64,000 nt of DNA from an uncultured Saprospiraceae bacterium (GTDB lineage: Bacteria > Bacteroidota > Bacteroidia > Chitinophagales > Saprospiraceae). The notes under the pieces are model-generated. The model did no database searches, was not told where the DNA came from, and was given only the letters and a program-made list of their open reading frames with translations. Made by a program: the position numbers and the translations under genes. The stretch is from the NCBI GenBank assembly GCA_937980645.1, contig CALJPQ010000001.1, positions 104,336-168,335 on the forward strand. The letters are read 5' to 3'. Shown here piece by piece: positions 17,492 through 27,402 of this stretch (position 1 is its first letter; each line of letters starts with the position of its first letter).

Positions 17492-18319
17492 GTGCCGCTC
17501 ACCTTTCTCTCGACCTCCACAAGCAGAAAAGCCTTGCGTGCCATCAAAAACGCTCTGAGACGCTGGTACCAGCGTCTGCCCCGCAACGAATCGGGCGATG
17601 TCCGCTGGGGGGCTTACGTCCGTCGGTGGTTTGTACGCCTGATGCTCTGGTTTTTGGGCATTACGGTAGGCCTGGTGGTGTTATATCGCTTTGTGCCGGT
17701 ATTGGTAACACCCCTTATGGTCATTCGCACCATAGAACAGGCTACCGACAGCCAGCGCTTGGTGCGCTGGAAGCACGATTGGGTGTCGTTCGGGGCGCTT
17801 TCGCCCAAGTTGCAGTTGGCCGTCGTATGCGCCGAAGACCAGGCCTTCCTGGAACATTGGGGCTTCGACTTTCAGGCTATCGAGAAAGCCATTGAGCACA
17901 ACCGCAAGAGCCGACGCCTTCGGGGAGCCAGCACCATTAGCCAGCAAACGGCCAAGAATGTTTTCCTGTGGCCGGGCCGCTCCTGGCTGCGCAAGGGCCT
18001 GGAGGTGTATTTCACCTTCCTGATAGAAACCCTCTGGAGCAAAGAGCGCATCATGACCGTTTACCTCAACGTCATCGAATTTGGCGACGGCATCTACGGA
18101 GCTGAAGCAGCTGCCCGGCATTTCTTCAACAAAAGTGCTGCCCGGCTCACACGTGAAGAAGCCGCACTGCTGGCCGCCGTGTTGCCCAACCCGCTCAAGC
18201 GCAACCCGGCGCGGCCCTCTTCACTGGTGCGCAACCGACAGCAGTGGATACTGAGCCAAATGCGGATGTGGGGCGGACGCATTGACTACGATGAACCTAA
18301 CACCCCGCGCCCCCGATAG
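17492..18319 (+). CDS. mtgA: Monofunctional biosynthetic peptidoglycan transglycosylase
   Basis: A 275-residue glycosyltransferase family 51 protein. A basic cytoplasmic stretch and one membrane helix (about 50-72) precede the catalytic domain. AEDQAFLEHWGFDF carries the catalytic glutamate (E115); GASTISQQTAKNVFLW, the KERIMTVYLNVIEFGDG segment and the AALLAAVLPNP segment are all family motifs. It polymerises lipid II into glycan strands on the periplasmic face. No transpeptidase domain follows, so it is MtgA rather than a class A PBP. The start is a GTG 48 bases after a -7 box; no better ATG exists in frame. Confidence 0.93.
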   Translation: MPLTFLSTSTSRKALRAIKNALRRWYQRLPRNESGDVRWGAYVRRWFVRLMLWFLGITVGLVVLYRFVPVLVTPLMVIRTIEQATDSQRLVRWKHDWVSFGALSPKLQLAVVCAEDQAFLEHWGFDFQAIEKAIEHNRKSRRLRGASTISQQTAKNVFLWPGRSWLRKGLEVYFTFLIETLWSKERIMTVYLNVIEFGDGIYGAEAAARHFFNKSAARLTREEAALLAAVLPNPLKRNPARPSSLVRNRQQWILSQMRMWGGRIDYDEPNTPRPR

Positions 18320-18343
18320 TAGCGGCGCTTAGCCCAGACCGGT

Positions 18344-20665
18344 ATGCGACTTTTTTCAACCTTGCTACTCGGCGCTTTACTCCTGATGTTGCCCGCCCAT
18401 CGGCGCGAAAGTCCGTTGCCGCCCAAGGGCGACTGCGACCCAATGGCCCGGCCCTTCCATGGGTATTCTTTCCTGTTGCCCGAAATCATCAATAAAAACG
18501 CTGCCTACGCACCCTTTTTCACCCGCTGGGACGACTACTACGACCGCTACTACTTCCAGCAAGACCACCAGCGCGAGGAAAATATCGCCGAATGGCGCGA
18601 GCGTTTCTGCAACATCGCCAAGCTTGAAGACGTGGAAATGGTCGTTTATCAGGCCAACACAAACGACCTGCTAATGCTGCGCGACCTGGCCTTCGCGCGC
18701 GCCGAGCCAGAGCAGATACCGTACCCGTTCATCGGCAACACCTTCGCCGAAGTATTGGCCTACAACGGCTGCATCGAGGCCATAGATTACTTGGTCTTTG
18801 CCCGCCAGTGCGAACCCTATGTTACCCAGCCCAACGACGGCTGGACGCGCCCGGAACGCAACGTCGAGCTCATGCAGCAACTCATCGAAGAGGGTAAAGA
18901 GCGCCTGATGCGCACCTCTTCGCATTTCCTGCGCATGCGCTATGCCTATCAGGTGGTGCGCTTAGCCCACTATGCCGGCCTGTGGCAACAGACGGTGGAC
19001 CTGTACAACTATCTGCTGCCCAAAATTGACCGCCGGCGCCCCAGCGTGGCCTACTACTGGACGCTGGGCCACCTGGCCGGCGCCCTCCAGCGGCTGGGTA
19101 AAACGGCCGAGGCGGCCTATCGTTACTCCATTATCTTTCGTCATTGCCCGTCCAAGCGCATCCAGGCCTTCCGAAGTTTCTATTTGAAAGATGAAAACGA
19201 TTGGAAAGCCGCCCTACGCCTTTGCCGCAACGACACCGAACGCGCAACGCTGCGCCTGCTTAAGGCCGCCAAAAACCGGCCCTTTGCCGTGGCAGACCTG
19301 GAAGCCATCTATCGCCTCGAACCGCAAAGCCCACACTTAGAGCTCATGCTCGTAGGCATGACACAGGAACTGGAGCGCATCTTCCTCTACACAGCCACAA
19401 CACGCAAGAGAAGAGGTGGTCCTGTTCTGCGCGAGCCATATGACAATGCTGCCCGGCGTCTGATTGATTTGCAACGAGCCACCCGCCGCATCGCCCGCGA
19501 GGGTAAGACGCCTAAACCCCAACTGTGGCAGGCCATGACCGGCTATCTGGAACTCTTGGCCAACGACCCCGTGGCCGCCGATACCACCTTCAAGCGCACG
19601 CTAGAACGCCTGACCCGCGACAAATACGACCAGACCTTGAAGCGCCAGATAGAAGTATGGCAACTGCTGAGCCAGCTGCTAAAACTCGACGGCAAAACGG
19701 AAGCAACAGATAAAGTGTACTTCGACCTGCGTAATGAGAAACTCTTCCGCGAGATACCGGCTTTCGACCCTTTCGCACGCGACCTGCTGGGCGATCGCTA
19801 CGCCGCCCAACGGCATCTGGGCAAAGCCGTCGTCGTTGCTTATGGCCCCAACGCCATTCTGTACAACCCTAAATTGGACGAACTCGACGACCTCATCCGA
19901 CTGGCGCGCAGCGACACCAGCGTCTTTCTGTTCAAACTCATGCCTGGCGACACCAGTATGGAACAAATGCTATCCCGATTGCTCGAAATCAAGGGCGCCT
20001 ACCTGCTCGGACAGGGACAGCCCGAAGCCGCCCTTGCCGTATTGCAGCAAATACCCCCTACCCAACGGCTTTATATGGAGCAGTTCAGCCCATTCAAAGA
20101 ATTTTTTGATGAAAAAATCCACCGCCCCGTAACCGACACCCTACTTTTAAACCGCATCGAAATTGCTGAAAAAATTATTGAGTACGAACAACGCGCCAAA
20201 GCAGCCTTAGCCATGAACGAACCGGTGGCAGCCTGGTACTTTTATTTAGTCGGACTGGCCTACTACAACATGTCCTACTTCGGTCATGCCTGGGCGGTTA
20301 CGGATTTCTACCGCAGTGGCTACAACTGGAACCGACTGGCGCAAGGGCCGGTCTTTCCGTTGCGCGGCAGCCCCAGCGGCAATCGGGAAAATACCGACGT
20401 GAGCCTGGCACTCTACTACTTCGAGCGGGCGTTGGCCGAAGCGCGCAATCCCGAGTTGGCTGCCCGTGCTGCCTTTATGGCCGCCCGCTGCCAGCAAAAA
20501 CAGTGGTTCGCCCACCCCGATTGCCGCTACCGACCCGGCAGCAGAATGGTGCCCCAGCTGCCAGAGGCGTACAGCGGTTATTACAAACGCCTGAAGCGCT
20601 ACGAAAAGACGGCCTCGTACCAGAGGATCGTCGAAGAATGCCGCTGGCTGCCCTATTACCAGTGA
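18344..20665 (+). CDS. Exported helical-solenoid protein of unknown function
   Basis: A 773-residue protein that I do not recognise. It begins with a hydrophobic signal segment ([19 protein letters not shown], about 2-20), so it is probably exported. The body is almost wholly helical and rich in Trp, Tyr and Arg, with TPR-like pairs ([20 protein letters not shown], then [16 protein letters not shown]) and a late segment [21 protein letters not shown]. No catalytic motif is visible. It starts 24 bases after mtgA, suggesting cotranscription and perhaps an envelope-related role, but that is inference. Confidence 0.6.
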   Translation: MRLFSTLLLGALLLMLPAHRRESPLPPKGDCDPMARPFHGYSFLLPEIINKNAAYAPFFTRWDDYYDRYYFQQDHQREENIAEWRERFCNIAKLEDVEMVVYQANTNDLLMLRDLAFARAEPEQIPYPFIGNTFAEVLAYNGCIEAIDYLVFARQCEPYVTQPNDGWTRPERNVELMQQLIEEGKERLMRTSSHFLRMRYAYQVVRLAHYAGLWQQTVDLYNYLLPKIDRRRPSVAYYWTLGHLAGALQRLGKTAEAAYRYSIIFRHCPSKRIQAFRSFYLKDENDWKAALRLCRNDTERATLRLLKAAKNRPFAVADLEAIYRLEPQSPHLELMLVGMTQELERIFLYTATTRKRRGGPVLREPYDNAARRLIDLQRATRRIAREGKTPKPQLWQAMTGYLELLANDPVAADTTFKRTLERLTRDKYDQTLKRQIEVWQLLSQLLKLDGKTEATDKVYFDLRNEKLFREIPAFDPFARDLLGDRYAAQRHLGKAVVVAYGPNAILYNPKLDELDDLIRLARSDTSVFLFKLMPGDTSMEQMLSRLLEIKGAYLLGQGQPEAALAVLQQIPPTQRLYMEQFSPFKEFFDEKIHRPVTDTLLLNRIEIAEKIIEYEQRAKAALAMNEPVAAWYFYLVGLAYYNMSYFGHAWAVTDFYRSGYNWNRLAQGPVFPLRGSPSGNRENTDVSLALYYFERALAEARNPELAARAAFMAARCQQKQWFAHPDCRYRPGSRMVPQLPEAYSGYYKRLKRYEKTASYQRIVEECRWLPYYQ

Positions 20666-20748
20666 GCGTTTGTCGGCTTTGCGTCGGAAAAATCCTTTTA
20701 ACGCCAGCATTGTTCCGAGCAGGCTCCCTTTTTGCAGGGGCGAATGCC

Positions 20749-20756
20749 TACCTTTG
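20749..20756 (+). promoter_or_regulatory. -7 box (TACCTTTG) for metK
   Basis: TACCTTTGCGC lies 67 bases before the metK ATG, leaving a leader that contains the hairpin at 20766-20795. Confidence 0.55.
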
Positions 20757-20765
20757 CGCGGTTTT

Positions 20766-20795
20766 AAAAAAAGCAGCGTCTGCTGCCCGTTTTTT
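20766..20795 (+). promoter_or_regulatory. Terminator-like hairpin in the metK leader
   Basis: Seven A residues (20766-20772) are followed by a GCAGC/GCTGC stem with a GTCT loop (20773-20786) and then CCG and six T residues (20790-20795). The A and T runs can extend the stem. It lies between the -7 box and the metK ATG, where it could act as an attenuator or mRNA-stability element. No SAM riboswitch core is recognisable in the short leader. Confidence 0.4.
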
Positions 20796-20823
20796 CATTA
20801 AAAACAACAACTATCCTATCTTC

Positions 20824-22068
20824 ATGCCTTACTTATTCACCTCCGAGTCGGTGTCGGAAGGACACCCCGATAAAATTGCCGACCAGATCAGCGACGCCAT
20901 ACTGGATGAGTTTTTGCGCCTCGACCCAGACTCCAAAGTGGCCTGTGAAACGCTGGTAACCACGGGGTTAGTCGTCGTGGCCGGCGAGGTGCGTTCACGT
21001 GCTTATGTGGACGTACAGGAAGTGGCACGCCGTACCATTCAGCGCATTGGCTACACGCGCGCTGAGTACCAGTTTGAAGCTCAGAGTTGCGGCATCATCA
21101 GCGCTCTTCATGAACAAAGCCCCGATATTGCTCAGGGCGTGGACGTCGGCCGCAGCGAAGAGGAGCAGGGTGCCGGCGACCAGGGCATGATGTTCGGATA
21201 TGCTACCAACGAAACCGATAATTACATGCCGCTGGCACTGGAACTGTCGCACCAGCTGCTGCTCAACCTCTCCGAAATACGCCACGAAGGCAAGCAGATG
21301 AAGTACCTGCGCCCCGACGCCAAAAGCCAGGTAACGGTGGAATACAGCGACCGCCACACACCGCGCCGCATTGACACCATCGTGCTCAGCACCCAGCACG
21401 ACGATAACGTCAGCCAGGAGCGCATCGCGCGCGACATCCAGCGTATCCTCATCCCGCGAGTCAAGAAGCGCCTGCCCGCACGTCTGCAGCGGCTCTTCAC
21501 CAAAGACATTCGTTACTTCATTAACCCAACGGGCAAATTCGTCATCGGCGGTCCGCACGGCGACACGGGCCTGACGGGCCGCAAAATCATTGTGGACACT
21601 TACGGCGGCAAAGGCGCGCACGGCGGCGGCGCCTTCAGCGGCAAAGACCCCTCCAAGGTGGACCGTTCGGCCGCATACGCCATGCGCTATATCGCCAAAA
21701 ACCTCGTCGCCGCTGGCCTGTGCGACCAGGCGCTGGTGCAGGTGGCCTACGCCATCGGTGTGGCCCAACCCGTTGGCCTCTATGTCAACACCTACGGAAC
21801 CTGCCGCGTCAGAGGCCTCAGCGATGGCGAAATTGCGCGCCGCCTGCTGGACCTCTTCGACTTGCGCCCGGCGGCTATCGTCAAAAAACTGGGACTGAAA
21901 AACCCTATCTTCTCCGAAACGGCAGCCTATGGCCACTTTGGCCGCCCCCCCCAGAAAAAAACGGTGCTCTTTGGCGAAAACGGTCAGACCACACCGCGTG
22001 AAGTGGAAACCTTCACCTGGGAAAAATTAGACGCCGTGGACGACATCCGCCGTGTCTTCGGTCTTTGA
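20824..22068 (+). CDS. metK: S-adenosylmethionine synthetase
   Basis: A 414-residue MetK, which makes S-adenosylmethionine from methionine and ATP. The start is [20 protein letters not shown], with H14, D16 and K17 in the conserved GHPDK motif; [10 protein letters not shown] and [19 protein letters not shown] complete the family signatures. Length is normal for Bacteroidota MetK. The open frame extends upstream to 20503, overlapping the preceding gene, but that extension is non-coding because the conserved N terminus and promoter lie inside it. The peptidase gene starts four bases after the stop. Confidence 0.97.
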   Translation: MPYLFTSESVSEGHPDKIADQISDAILDEFLRLDPDSKVACETLVTTGLVVVAGEVRSRAYVDVQEVARRTIQRIGYTRAEYQFEAQSCGIISALHEQSPDIAQGVDVGRSEEEQGAGDQGMMFGYATNETDNYMPLALELSHQLLLNLSEIRHEGKQMKYLRPDAKSQVTVEYSDRHTPRRIDTIVLSTQHDDNVSQERIARDIQRILIPRVKKRLPARLQRLFTKDIRYFINPTGKFVIGGPHGDTGLTGRKIIVDTYGGKGAHGGGAFSGKDPSKVDRSAAYAMRYIAKNLVAAGLCDQALVQVAYAIGVAQPVGLYVNTYGTCRVRGLSDGEIARRLLDLFDLRPAAIVKKLGLKNPIFSETAAYGHFGRPPQKKTVLFGENGQTTPREVETFTWEKLDAVDDIRRVFGL

Positions 22069-22072
22069 ACAA

Positions 22073-23926
22073 ATGCTGAAAAACTCATTACTGCTCTGTC
22101 TGTGCTGGGCCGTCGCAGTGTCGCTGTCGGCCCAATCGCTCTACATGCCGCGCAACCTCCGGCGCGCCTATGAGAAGCAAACACGCTCTTGGGATGGCCG
22201 CCCGGGGCCAAAGTATTGGCAAAATCGCGCCGAATACCGCATCGAAGCGGCGCTCTCCCTGCCGGAACGCCAGGTGCGGGGGCAGGCCGACATTCGGTAT
22301 TTCAACTACAGCCCGGACACGCTAAAGGTCATTCGCCTCAAACTGGCGCACGACCTGTACCGTAAGAATGCACCGCGGGCTTACGACCTCAATCCGAAGG
22401 CCATCACGGATGAAGGTGTCGAGGTAATCGAGTTGCGCCTCAACGGTATTGCCGTTGAGAAAAGCCGCTGGCGGCGCTTTGCCACTTTCCTGGATGTCCC
22501 CCTTGAGGAAGATCAACTGCCCGGTCAGGTACTGGATTTATCTATTACCTGGCGCTTCGAGGTGCCGCCTGCCGCCGGTGCCCCGCGCGAAGGGGTGTAC
22601 GACTCCACCACGTGGTTTGTACCCTACTGGTACCCGCAGGTGGCCGTTTATGACGACTTGCGCGGCTGGGCCGACGCCCCCTACACGGGTCTGCAGGAGA
22701 TGTACAACGACTTCGCCGATTATCAAGTGCGCATTACCGCACCGGCCTACGTCATGGTGTGGGCTACTGGTATATGGCAGAACCCGCAGGAAATACTGCA
22801 GGAAGAGCTCTACCAGCGCTATCAGCGCGCCCAAACGGCAGACTCGGTGCTGGCCATTTTTTCCAAAGAAGACTATAGCAGTAAGGCGCGGTTTTTCCGC
22901 TCGACGGATACGCACACCTTCGAGTTTCGGGCCGAAAACGTGCCGGATTTCGCCTTCGCCACCAGCAGTTACTACCTGTGGGATGGCACCTCAACGGTCG
23001 TTGACCCGACAACAGGACGCCGGGCCTTCGTGAGCGCTGCTTACAAGCCGCAATCACTTGACTTCAGGCGCGTTTGTCGGGCAGCTGCCGACGCCCTGCA
23101 CCTCATGTCGCGCTGGTTGCCCGGATACCCGTATCCATATCCCACCATGACGGTCTTCAATGGTAGCGGCGGCATGGAGTTCCCCATGATGTGTAACAAC
23201 GGCAGCACCTACCCCGGCAGCCCTGTAGGGCTGACGGTACACGAAACGGCGCACACGTACTTCCCCTTCCTGATGGGCATCAACGAACAAGACTACGCCT
23301 GGATGGACGAAGGCTGGGCGGCTTTCCTAGACGTGCTCGTTACGGACTCCTTAGAGGGCAAAGCCACCGGCCGCCTGCGCAACTACCCCGACTTTGCCGG
23401 CACCGACGCCGACATGCCGCCCATGGTGCCGTCGCGGCATTTAGCCAGCCCAGCCTACCGCGTGGCGGCGTACAACCGACCACAGGCGGCCTATTTCGCG
23501 CTCTACCAGATGCTGGGCTATGAGCGCTTCCACCGCTGCATGACCACCTACATTGAGCGCTGGCAAGGTAAACACCCGCAACCCTTTGACTTCTTTTTTA
23601 CCTGGAACGAAGCCGCCGGCGAAAATCTGGACTGGTTCTGGAAACCCTGGTTCTTCGACTGGGGCTACCCAGACCTGTCGGTAGCGGGTGTTACGAAAAA
23701 AGGCGTAATCATTGAAAACACCGGCACAATGCCGCAAACCATCAGCGGCACAATTACCTACGCCGACGGAAGTAAGCAAACCTTCTGGTACACCGCCGAC
23801 GTATGGAAAAACGGGCGCCGTACCTTTGTTGTGCCGCTCCACAAGCGCCTTGCCGTTCGGCAGGTGCAGCTGGGCCATCCACAGGTATCCGATGCCGACG
23901 CCAGCAACAACGCATGGCCGCGTTAA
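22073..23926 (+). CDS. Exported M1-family zinc metallopeptidase
   Basis: A 617-residue protein. A signal peptide is visible (about 1-20, LLLCLCWAVAVSLSAQ). The zinc site is intact: HETAH (H390, E391, H394) followed after 18 residues by E413 in MDEGWAAF. GGMEFPMM stands where M1 enzymes have GAMEN. An N-terminal beta-rich domain starts with YRIEAALSLPERQVRGQADI, a typical M1 opening. It should be a periplasmic or secreted aminopeptidase. The ATG at 22073 is preferred to a GTG at 22052 that overlaps metK, because it places the signal peptide at the N terminus. The four-base gap suggests cotranscription with metK. Confidence 0.88.
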   Translation: MLKNSLLLCLCWAVAVSLSAQSLYMPRNLRRAYEKQTRSWDGRPGPKYWQNRAEYRIEAALSLPERQVRGQADIRYFNYSPDTLKVIRLKLAHDLYRKNAPRAYDLNPKAITDEGVEVIELRLNGIAVEKSRWRRFATFLDVPLEEDQLPGQVLDLSITWRFEVPPAAGAPREGVYDSTTWFVPYWYPQVAVYDDLRGWADAPYTGLQEMYNDFADYQVRITAPAYVMVWATGIWQNPQEILQEELYQRYQRAQTADSVLAIFSKEDYSSKARFFRSTDTHTFEFRAENVPDFAFATSSYYLWDGTSTVVDPTTGRRAFVSAAYKPQSLDFRRVCRAAADALHLMSRWLPGYPYPYPTMTVFNGSGGMEFPMMCNNGSTYPGSPVGLTVHETAHTYFPFLMGINEQDYAWMDEGWAAFLDVLVTDSLEGKATGRLRNYPDFAGTDADMPPMVPSRHLASPAYRVAAYNRPQAAYFALYQMLGYERFHRCMTTYIERWQGKHPQPFDFFFTWNEAAGENLDWFWKPWFFDWGYPDLSVAGVTKKGVIIENTGTMPQTISGTITYADGSKQTFWYTADVWKNGRRTFVVPLHKRLAVRQVQLGHPQVSDADASNNAWPR

Positions 23927-23933
23927 TCCCGCA

Positions 23934-23941
23934 TAGTTTTG
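23934..23941 (+). promoter_or_regulatory. -7 box (TAGTTTTG) for the gene at 23970
   Basis: TAGTTTTG lies 28 bases before the ATG at 23970 and fits TAnnTTTG. Confidence 0.4.
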
Positions 23942-23969
23942 CTTTGCCCACCAGACGCCTCGCCCGCAC

Positions 23970-25424
23970 ATGAGAAGCACTCCAGCCTTCATTCCTGCTT
24001 ACCAGGCATTTGCCCGTGCAGGGCGGCTATTGGCCGCCGAGGTAGTACTGTGCTTTTTCGGCGCAATGCCACTGCGAGCACAGCAGACTTTTGTTTTTTC
24101 TTTAGATGGAAAAACTTATCGGGTAGAGGCGAGTTGGAATGTCAAGCATGCCGGCAGCACGTACGCCAACACCACAGCACACACGCTGGATTTTTCCAAA
24201 GGCAACGCCTTTGATCTGGAAGTGCAATTCCGCTTCCTCGACGATACGCCGCCTCCGGAAGTGGAGCTGCTTTCAGGCTTTCAGTATCGCCATAGCGGCA
24301 GCACATTGGCTCCAACCGAAGGAGAGAAGCGTGCGCGCGGCTTGCGGCACTTTCAGCGCTTTCAGGCCGTAGGTGGCGGCAACGCCACGCTGACCCTGAC
24401 GCCCAGAGTCTGGCGCCGCACGCCAGAAGGCAGTGTGGAAATCCTGACTTCCGGCATTTCCACTACGCTGAGTTTTGCACCTGCTGCAGCGCCAACTACG
24501 CCCACAGCCGCTGTGCCCACGGCCACCACCGACACCACAGCCCGCCCATCAACACCACAGCCGCCCCCACTACTACAAGGACCGCCGCTAACAGCTGCCC
24601 AAAAAGCTGAAAACGAAGCCTATGCAAAAGCCGTCAGTATCCCCGACTCAGCCCAACGCATACGGGCCATGATTGATTTCGTAGACCAATACCGCGCCGC
24701 TAATCCGCCTTCGCCCAACGTGCAAAAGGCCCTGCGCGAAGTACCGCTGAGCGCCAGCCTGCCGCAACCACAAGCGCCCGGCCAGGTGTCGTATGTGCTC
24801 GACTACGCCATCAGGCCCGTCATTGACTCTGCCCAGGCCAACCGCTGGCGTTGGGAATTGAAAAATATCGCCCCCGGTCGCTTCCAACTTAACCTGAGCG
24901 CACTGACCGATACCGTAACCACCTTCGCCCTCGCCGACGTGGGTAAAACCGCACCCTTCGACCGCCCCCGCTTCCTGCAGCCGTTTGAAAAAGTGCAAGT
25001 AGCGCTCATAAGCCAGACCCCGGCTGACTTCACGCTCCGCCTCGTGGGCGGAACACCACCGTTTATGGTCTATCTGCTCCAGGACCGCGTAACACGCATG
25101 CGCTACATGATCTCTCAAACGGATACCACCATCACTCTGAGCAAAGCCGCCTGTACCGTCTGCCAGGATGGCTCTCACACGCTGGAAGTCTATACCGGCG
25201 ACTTCAGCACGCTGCTCCTGCGCGAAATGGATGCTATCCAGATAGACCGCCCCAACCGCCTGCCACTCATCGTGGCGCTGAGCGTCACTCTGTTCCTGCT
25301 CATCGTCTTCCACAAGTCCATCGGCCAATGGTGGCGCCATTACCGGTACCGGCGCAAACTGCGCGAAATCGAGGCCTGGGAGCGCATCATCGAGGAGGAG
25401 ATGAAACGGCGGAAAAAAACGTGA
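23970..25424 (+). CDS. Exported, membrane-anchored protein of unknown function
   Basis: A 484-residue protein that I do not recognise. A signal peptide ends near residue 38 (FFGAMPLRAQQ). A beta-rich region (about 39-165) is followed by a Pro/Thr/Ala linker (about 170-205), a mixed region (about 215-415) and a single membrane helix (LPLIVALSVTLFLLIVFH, about 430-447). The tail is short and strongly basic (RYRRKLREIEAWERIIEEEMKRRKK), so the bulk lies outside the inner membrane. Two cysteines (CTVC) occur near residue 393. No catalytic motif is seen. It may be a periplasmic sensor or scaffold. Confidence 0.6.
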   Translation: MRSTPAFIPAYQAFARAGRLLAAEVVLCFFGAMPLRAQQTFVFSLDGKTYRVEASWNVKHAGSTYANTTAHTLDFSKGNAFDLEVQFRFLDDTPPPEVELLSGFQYRHSGSTLAPTEGEKRARGLRHFQRFQAVGGGNATLTLTPRVWRRTPEGSVEILTSGISTTLSFAPAAAPTTPTAAVPTATTDTTARPSTPQPPPLLQGPPLTAAQKAENEAYAKAVSIPDSAQRIRAMIDFVDQYRAANPPSPNVQKALREVPLSASLPQPQAPGQVSYVLDYAIRPVIDSAQANRWRWELKNIAPGRFQLNLSALTDTVTTFALADVGKTAPFDRPRFLQPFEKVQVALISQTPADFTLRLVGGTPPFMVYLLQDRVTRMRYMISQTDTTITLSKAACTVCQDGSHTLEVYTGDFSTLLLREMDAIQIDRPNRLPLIVALSVTLFLLIVFHKSIGQWWRHYRYRRKLREIEAWERIIEEEMKRRKKT

Positions 25425-25739
25425 GCCGGGTGTGCGCGATACTAGTCTTGTCAGAGGTCTTTGAGTACCTCCAAAGCAGTGAGAGGTGGAATGGTATGCG
25501 CAATACCCCTCGGCGCTCTCCAATACATACATGTGGGTGCTCGAACTGCGCGACGTACGCGACGACGGCCAGGCCCTCAGCGAAGTGTCGCGCGGAGAAG
25601 TAGTGTTGCTGCAATAAAGCCTGAGGGCTCCACGCTTTTGCTCCGTTGAAACTTCCGCCCGGGCAGACTCTGTTTTCGCTCTTGCGAAGTTGTGGCCTTG
25701 CCAATCTCCACTTCTCGGGCCCGGCCCCGATGACAGGGT

Positions 25740-25775
25740 AAAAAAAACTGCGCCGCCTCGGAGGAGGGGGCGCAG
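25740..25775 (-). terminator. Rho-independent terminator of the SusC/SusD operon
   Basis: A CTGCGCC/GGCGCAG stem (25748-25754 with 25769-25775) is followed on the minus strand by eight T residues (25740-25747). It lies 73 bases beyond the stop of the SusD-like gene. Confidence 0.7.
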
Positions 25776-25803
25776 AGGAGGTGGGTTTTTCGTTCAAGGG
25801 GAA

Positions 25804-25845
25804 GCCAAACAAGTTTGGCGGTTACTGTGGCCAAACAAGTTTGGC
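25804..25845. repeat. Two palindromic repeat units, 26-bp period
   Basis: GCCAAACAAGTTTGGC occurs at 25804-25819 and 25830-25845, each followed by GGTTACT. The stem is CCAAAC/GTTTGG. On the minus strand the conserved AGTAACC flank supplies the TAA stop of the SusD-like gene. The same unit occurs three times at 56813-56892. Confidence 0.8.
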
Positions 25846-25847
25846 GG

Positions 25848-27314
25848 TTACTTGAGGTACCACATTTTGGTGTTGATGTTGTCTGGCCCCTGGCGGTTGA
25901 CGGCGGCAGCGCGGTTTTCGGCGTTGAGGGCCTGTTCGATGATGGGATAGATGAAGCGCACTGGGATGAGGCCGTTGTTCTGGTTGCTCACAGCGGGCTC
26001 CAGTTTGGGGATGCCGGTGCGGCGCCAGTCAAACCAGGCTTCCATGCCCTGGAAGAAAAGGGAGACCCACTTCTGATAACCGATTTTCTCCAATTTTTCC
26101 TGGTTGGTGCCCGTGAGGGCGATAGCGGGCTGGGTAAAAAAGTCGGCAGCAGGTGTCAGTCCGTAGAAGCTGTAAGAGGCCTCAACGCCTTTTTTGTAGA
26201 AATCTTCGGCATTGCCGCTGATGAGGCCCTTTTGGGCGGCTTCGGCTAGGCAGAATTGCAGTTCGGCGTAAGACATAATAAAGCCTTTAGCGATGCTGAT
26301 GCCTTTGGGCGAGATGGCTTGTTCGTAGTAGAGATCAGAGATTTGCGAGTGGTTTTGCTGGCCACCGAGGTAGGTTTGGGCCGTTACGTCGTCCATGCCG
26401 TTAGGGATGCCGCGGATGATGGCGGAGTCTTTGCCGATGGAGGCAGGAGTGGGTCGGAAGAAGATGTTGATGCGCGGGTCGTTGGTCGCTTTTAAGTAGT
26501 CCACGAGCGTTTTGCTGGCGCGGAATTCGTTGAACGAGCCGATGCGCGTGGTGTGTAGCGGGAACTGGTCGGGGCTGGTAGCGCGGAAGGTGTATGCACC
26601 GTGGTCGCTGTTGCTGGTGAAGATGGGGTACTGGGCGGGGTTGTCCACGATACTGCGCAGGTCGGCGCCCACGTCGCGCTTGCGCGAGATGCGTAAGAGG
26701 TAGCGGATTCGCAGCGAGTTGGCCAATTTTTTCCAGTTGTTCAGGTTGCCGTTGTAGATGATGTCGCCGCTGACGGACTCTGCAGAGGTGCCAATAATTT
26801 CGCTGGCGCGCTTGAGGTCGGCCAAAATGCCGTTGTAAATGGCCTCTTGCGTGTCGTATTTGGGGTAGTAAACGCCTTCTTTGCCCTGAATGGCTTCGGA
26901 ATAGGGTACGTCGCCGTAAGCGTCGGTGATGAGGGAGAAGATCCAGGCGCGCAGAATGAGGGCGACGGCTTCGTAGTTTTTCTCACCATTGGCTACGGCC
27001 GAGCGGCGGATGTTTTCGACGTCGCGCAGTTTGGAATATCCGGCGTTCCAAATGGCGTTGAGTTCGCCCCACAAGTAGCGGTCTTCATTGACGAACTGGT
27101 TTTTGGCTGTGTGCTGAATGACGATATTGCCGATGCCCCAGGTTTCGCCCAGTAGGGTATTGATCACGTCGCGCTGAATGGCGGGCAGCAGCAAGCCGGA
27201 CGTTACAGAGGTAGGGGCATTGGGGTTGGTGTTGACTTGCTCGAAGTCTTTGGTGCAGCCGCTCCAGAAGAAGAGCCCTGCAACAAGTATGGCAATGGCT
27301 GAAATCTTTTTCAT
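25848..27314 (-). CDS. SusD/RagB-like nutrient-binding outer-membrane lipoprotein
   Basis: A 488-residue protein. MKKISAIAIL to FFWSGC gives a lipoprotein signal with the lipid-anchored cysteine at residue 20. TKDFEQVNTNPNAP is the typical mature start of the SusD-like_2 subgroup, and the helical body ends WYLK. Such proteins sit on the outer membrane and hand a ligand to the SusC-type channel. The SusC partner lies 88 bases upstream on the same strand. The start at 27314 is chosen over 27347 because it places the lipoprotein signal first. The cargo cannot be read from the sequence; this subgroup is not restricted to glycans. The stop codon falls in a palindromic repeat. Confidence 0.9.
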   Translation of the reverse strand: MKKISAIAILVAGLFFWSGCTKDFEQVNTNPNAPTSVTSGLLLPAIQRDVINTLLGETWGIGNIVIQHTAKNQFVNEDRYLWGELNAIWNAGYSKLRDVENIRRSAVANGEKNYEAVALILRAWIFSLITDAYGDVPYSEAIQGKEGVYYPKYDTQEAIYNGILADLKRASEIIGTSAESVSGDIIYNGNLNNWKKLANSLRIRYLLRISRKRDVGADLRSIVDNPAQYPIFTSNSDHGAYTFRATSPDQFPLHTTRIGSFNEFRASKTLVDYLKATNDPRINIFFRPTPASIGKDSAIIRGIPNGMDDVTAQTYLGGQQNHSQISDLYYEQAISPKGISIAKGFIMSYAELQFCLAEAAQKGLISGNAEDFYKKGVEASYSFYGLTPAADFFTQPAIALTGTNQEKLEKIGYQKWVSLFFQGMEAWFDWRRTGIPKLEPAVSNQNNGLIPVRFIYPIIEQALNAENRAAAVNRQGPDNINTKMWYLK

Positions 27315-27402
27315 AATTGCAAGAGAGTGAATGTGAAATAAGGGCATGCCTGCCCTTTGGCAGCGACGTAAACAGCCGCTGCCAAAGGAGCGATGGCGTG
27401 TT

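Larger units (their letters stand above)
25425..25847 (+). other. Non-coding gap with terminator and palindromic repeats
   Basis: This 423-base gap holds no gene that I can support. A short open stretch (25530-25616, ATG to TAA, 28 codons beginning MWVLELRD) has protein-like codon use and could be a gene remnant, but it is too short to call. The right part contains a terminator (25740-25775) and two palindromic repeat units (25804-25845). Confidence 0.5.

Noticed and set aside
20503..20823. N-terminal extension of the metK reading frame by 107 residues
   Set aside because: It overlaps the end of the preceding gene in another frame and contains the metK promoter and hairpin; conserved MetK sequence starts at 20824.
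20749..20823. SAM riboswitch in the metK leader
   Set aside because: The leader is too short for SAM-I and shows no recognisable SAM-II or other aptamer core; only a simple hairpin is seen.
20995..21936. 313-residue minus-strand reading frame inside metK
   Set aside because: It is a shadow of metK with low-complexity Ala/Val/Gly composition and no family features.
24648..25532. 294-residue minus-strand reading frame opposite the gene at 23970
   Set aside because: The plus-strand gene has a signal peptide, membrane helix and promoter box; the antisense frame has none.
25530..25616. 28-codon open frame in the gap before the SusD-like gene
   Set aside because: It is too short, with no promoter or known family; it may be a gene remnant but cannot be supported.
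25804..25845. CRISPR array
   Set aside because: There are only two units, each a palindrome, with a ten-base gap and no cas genes.
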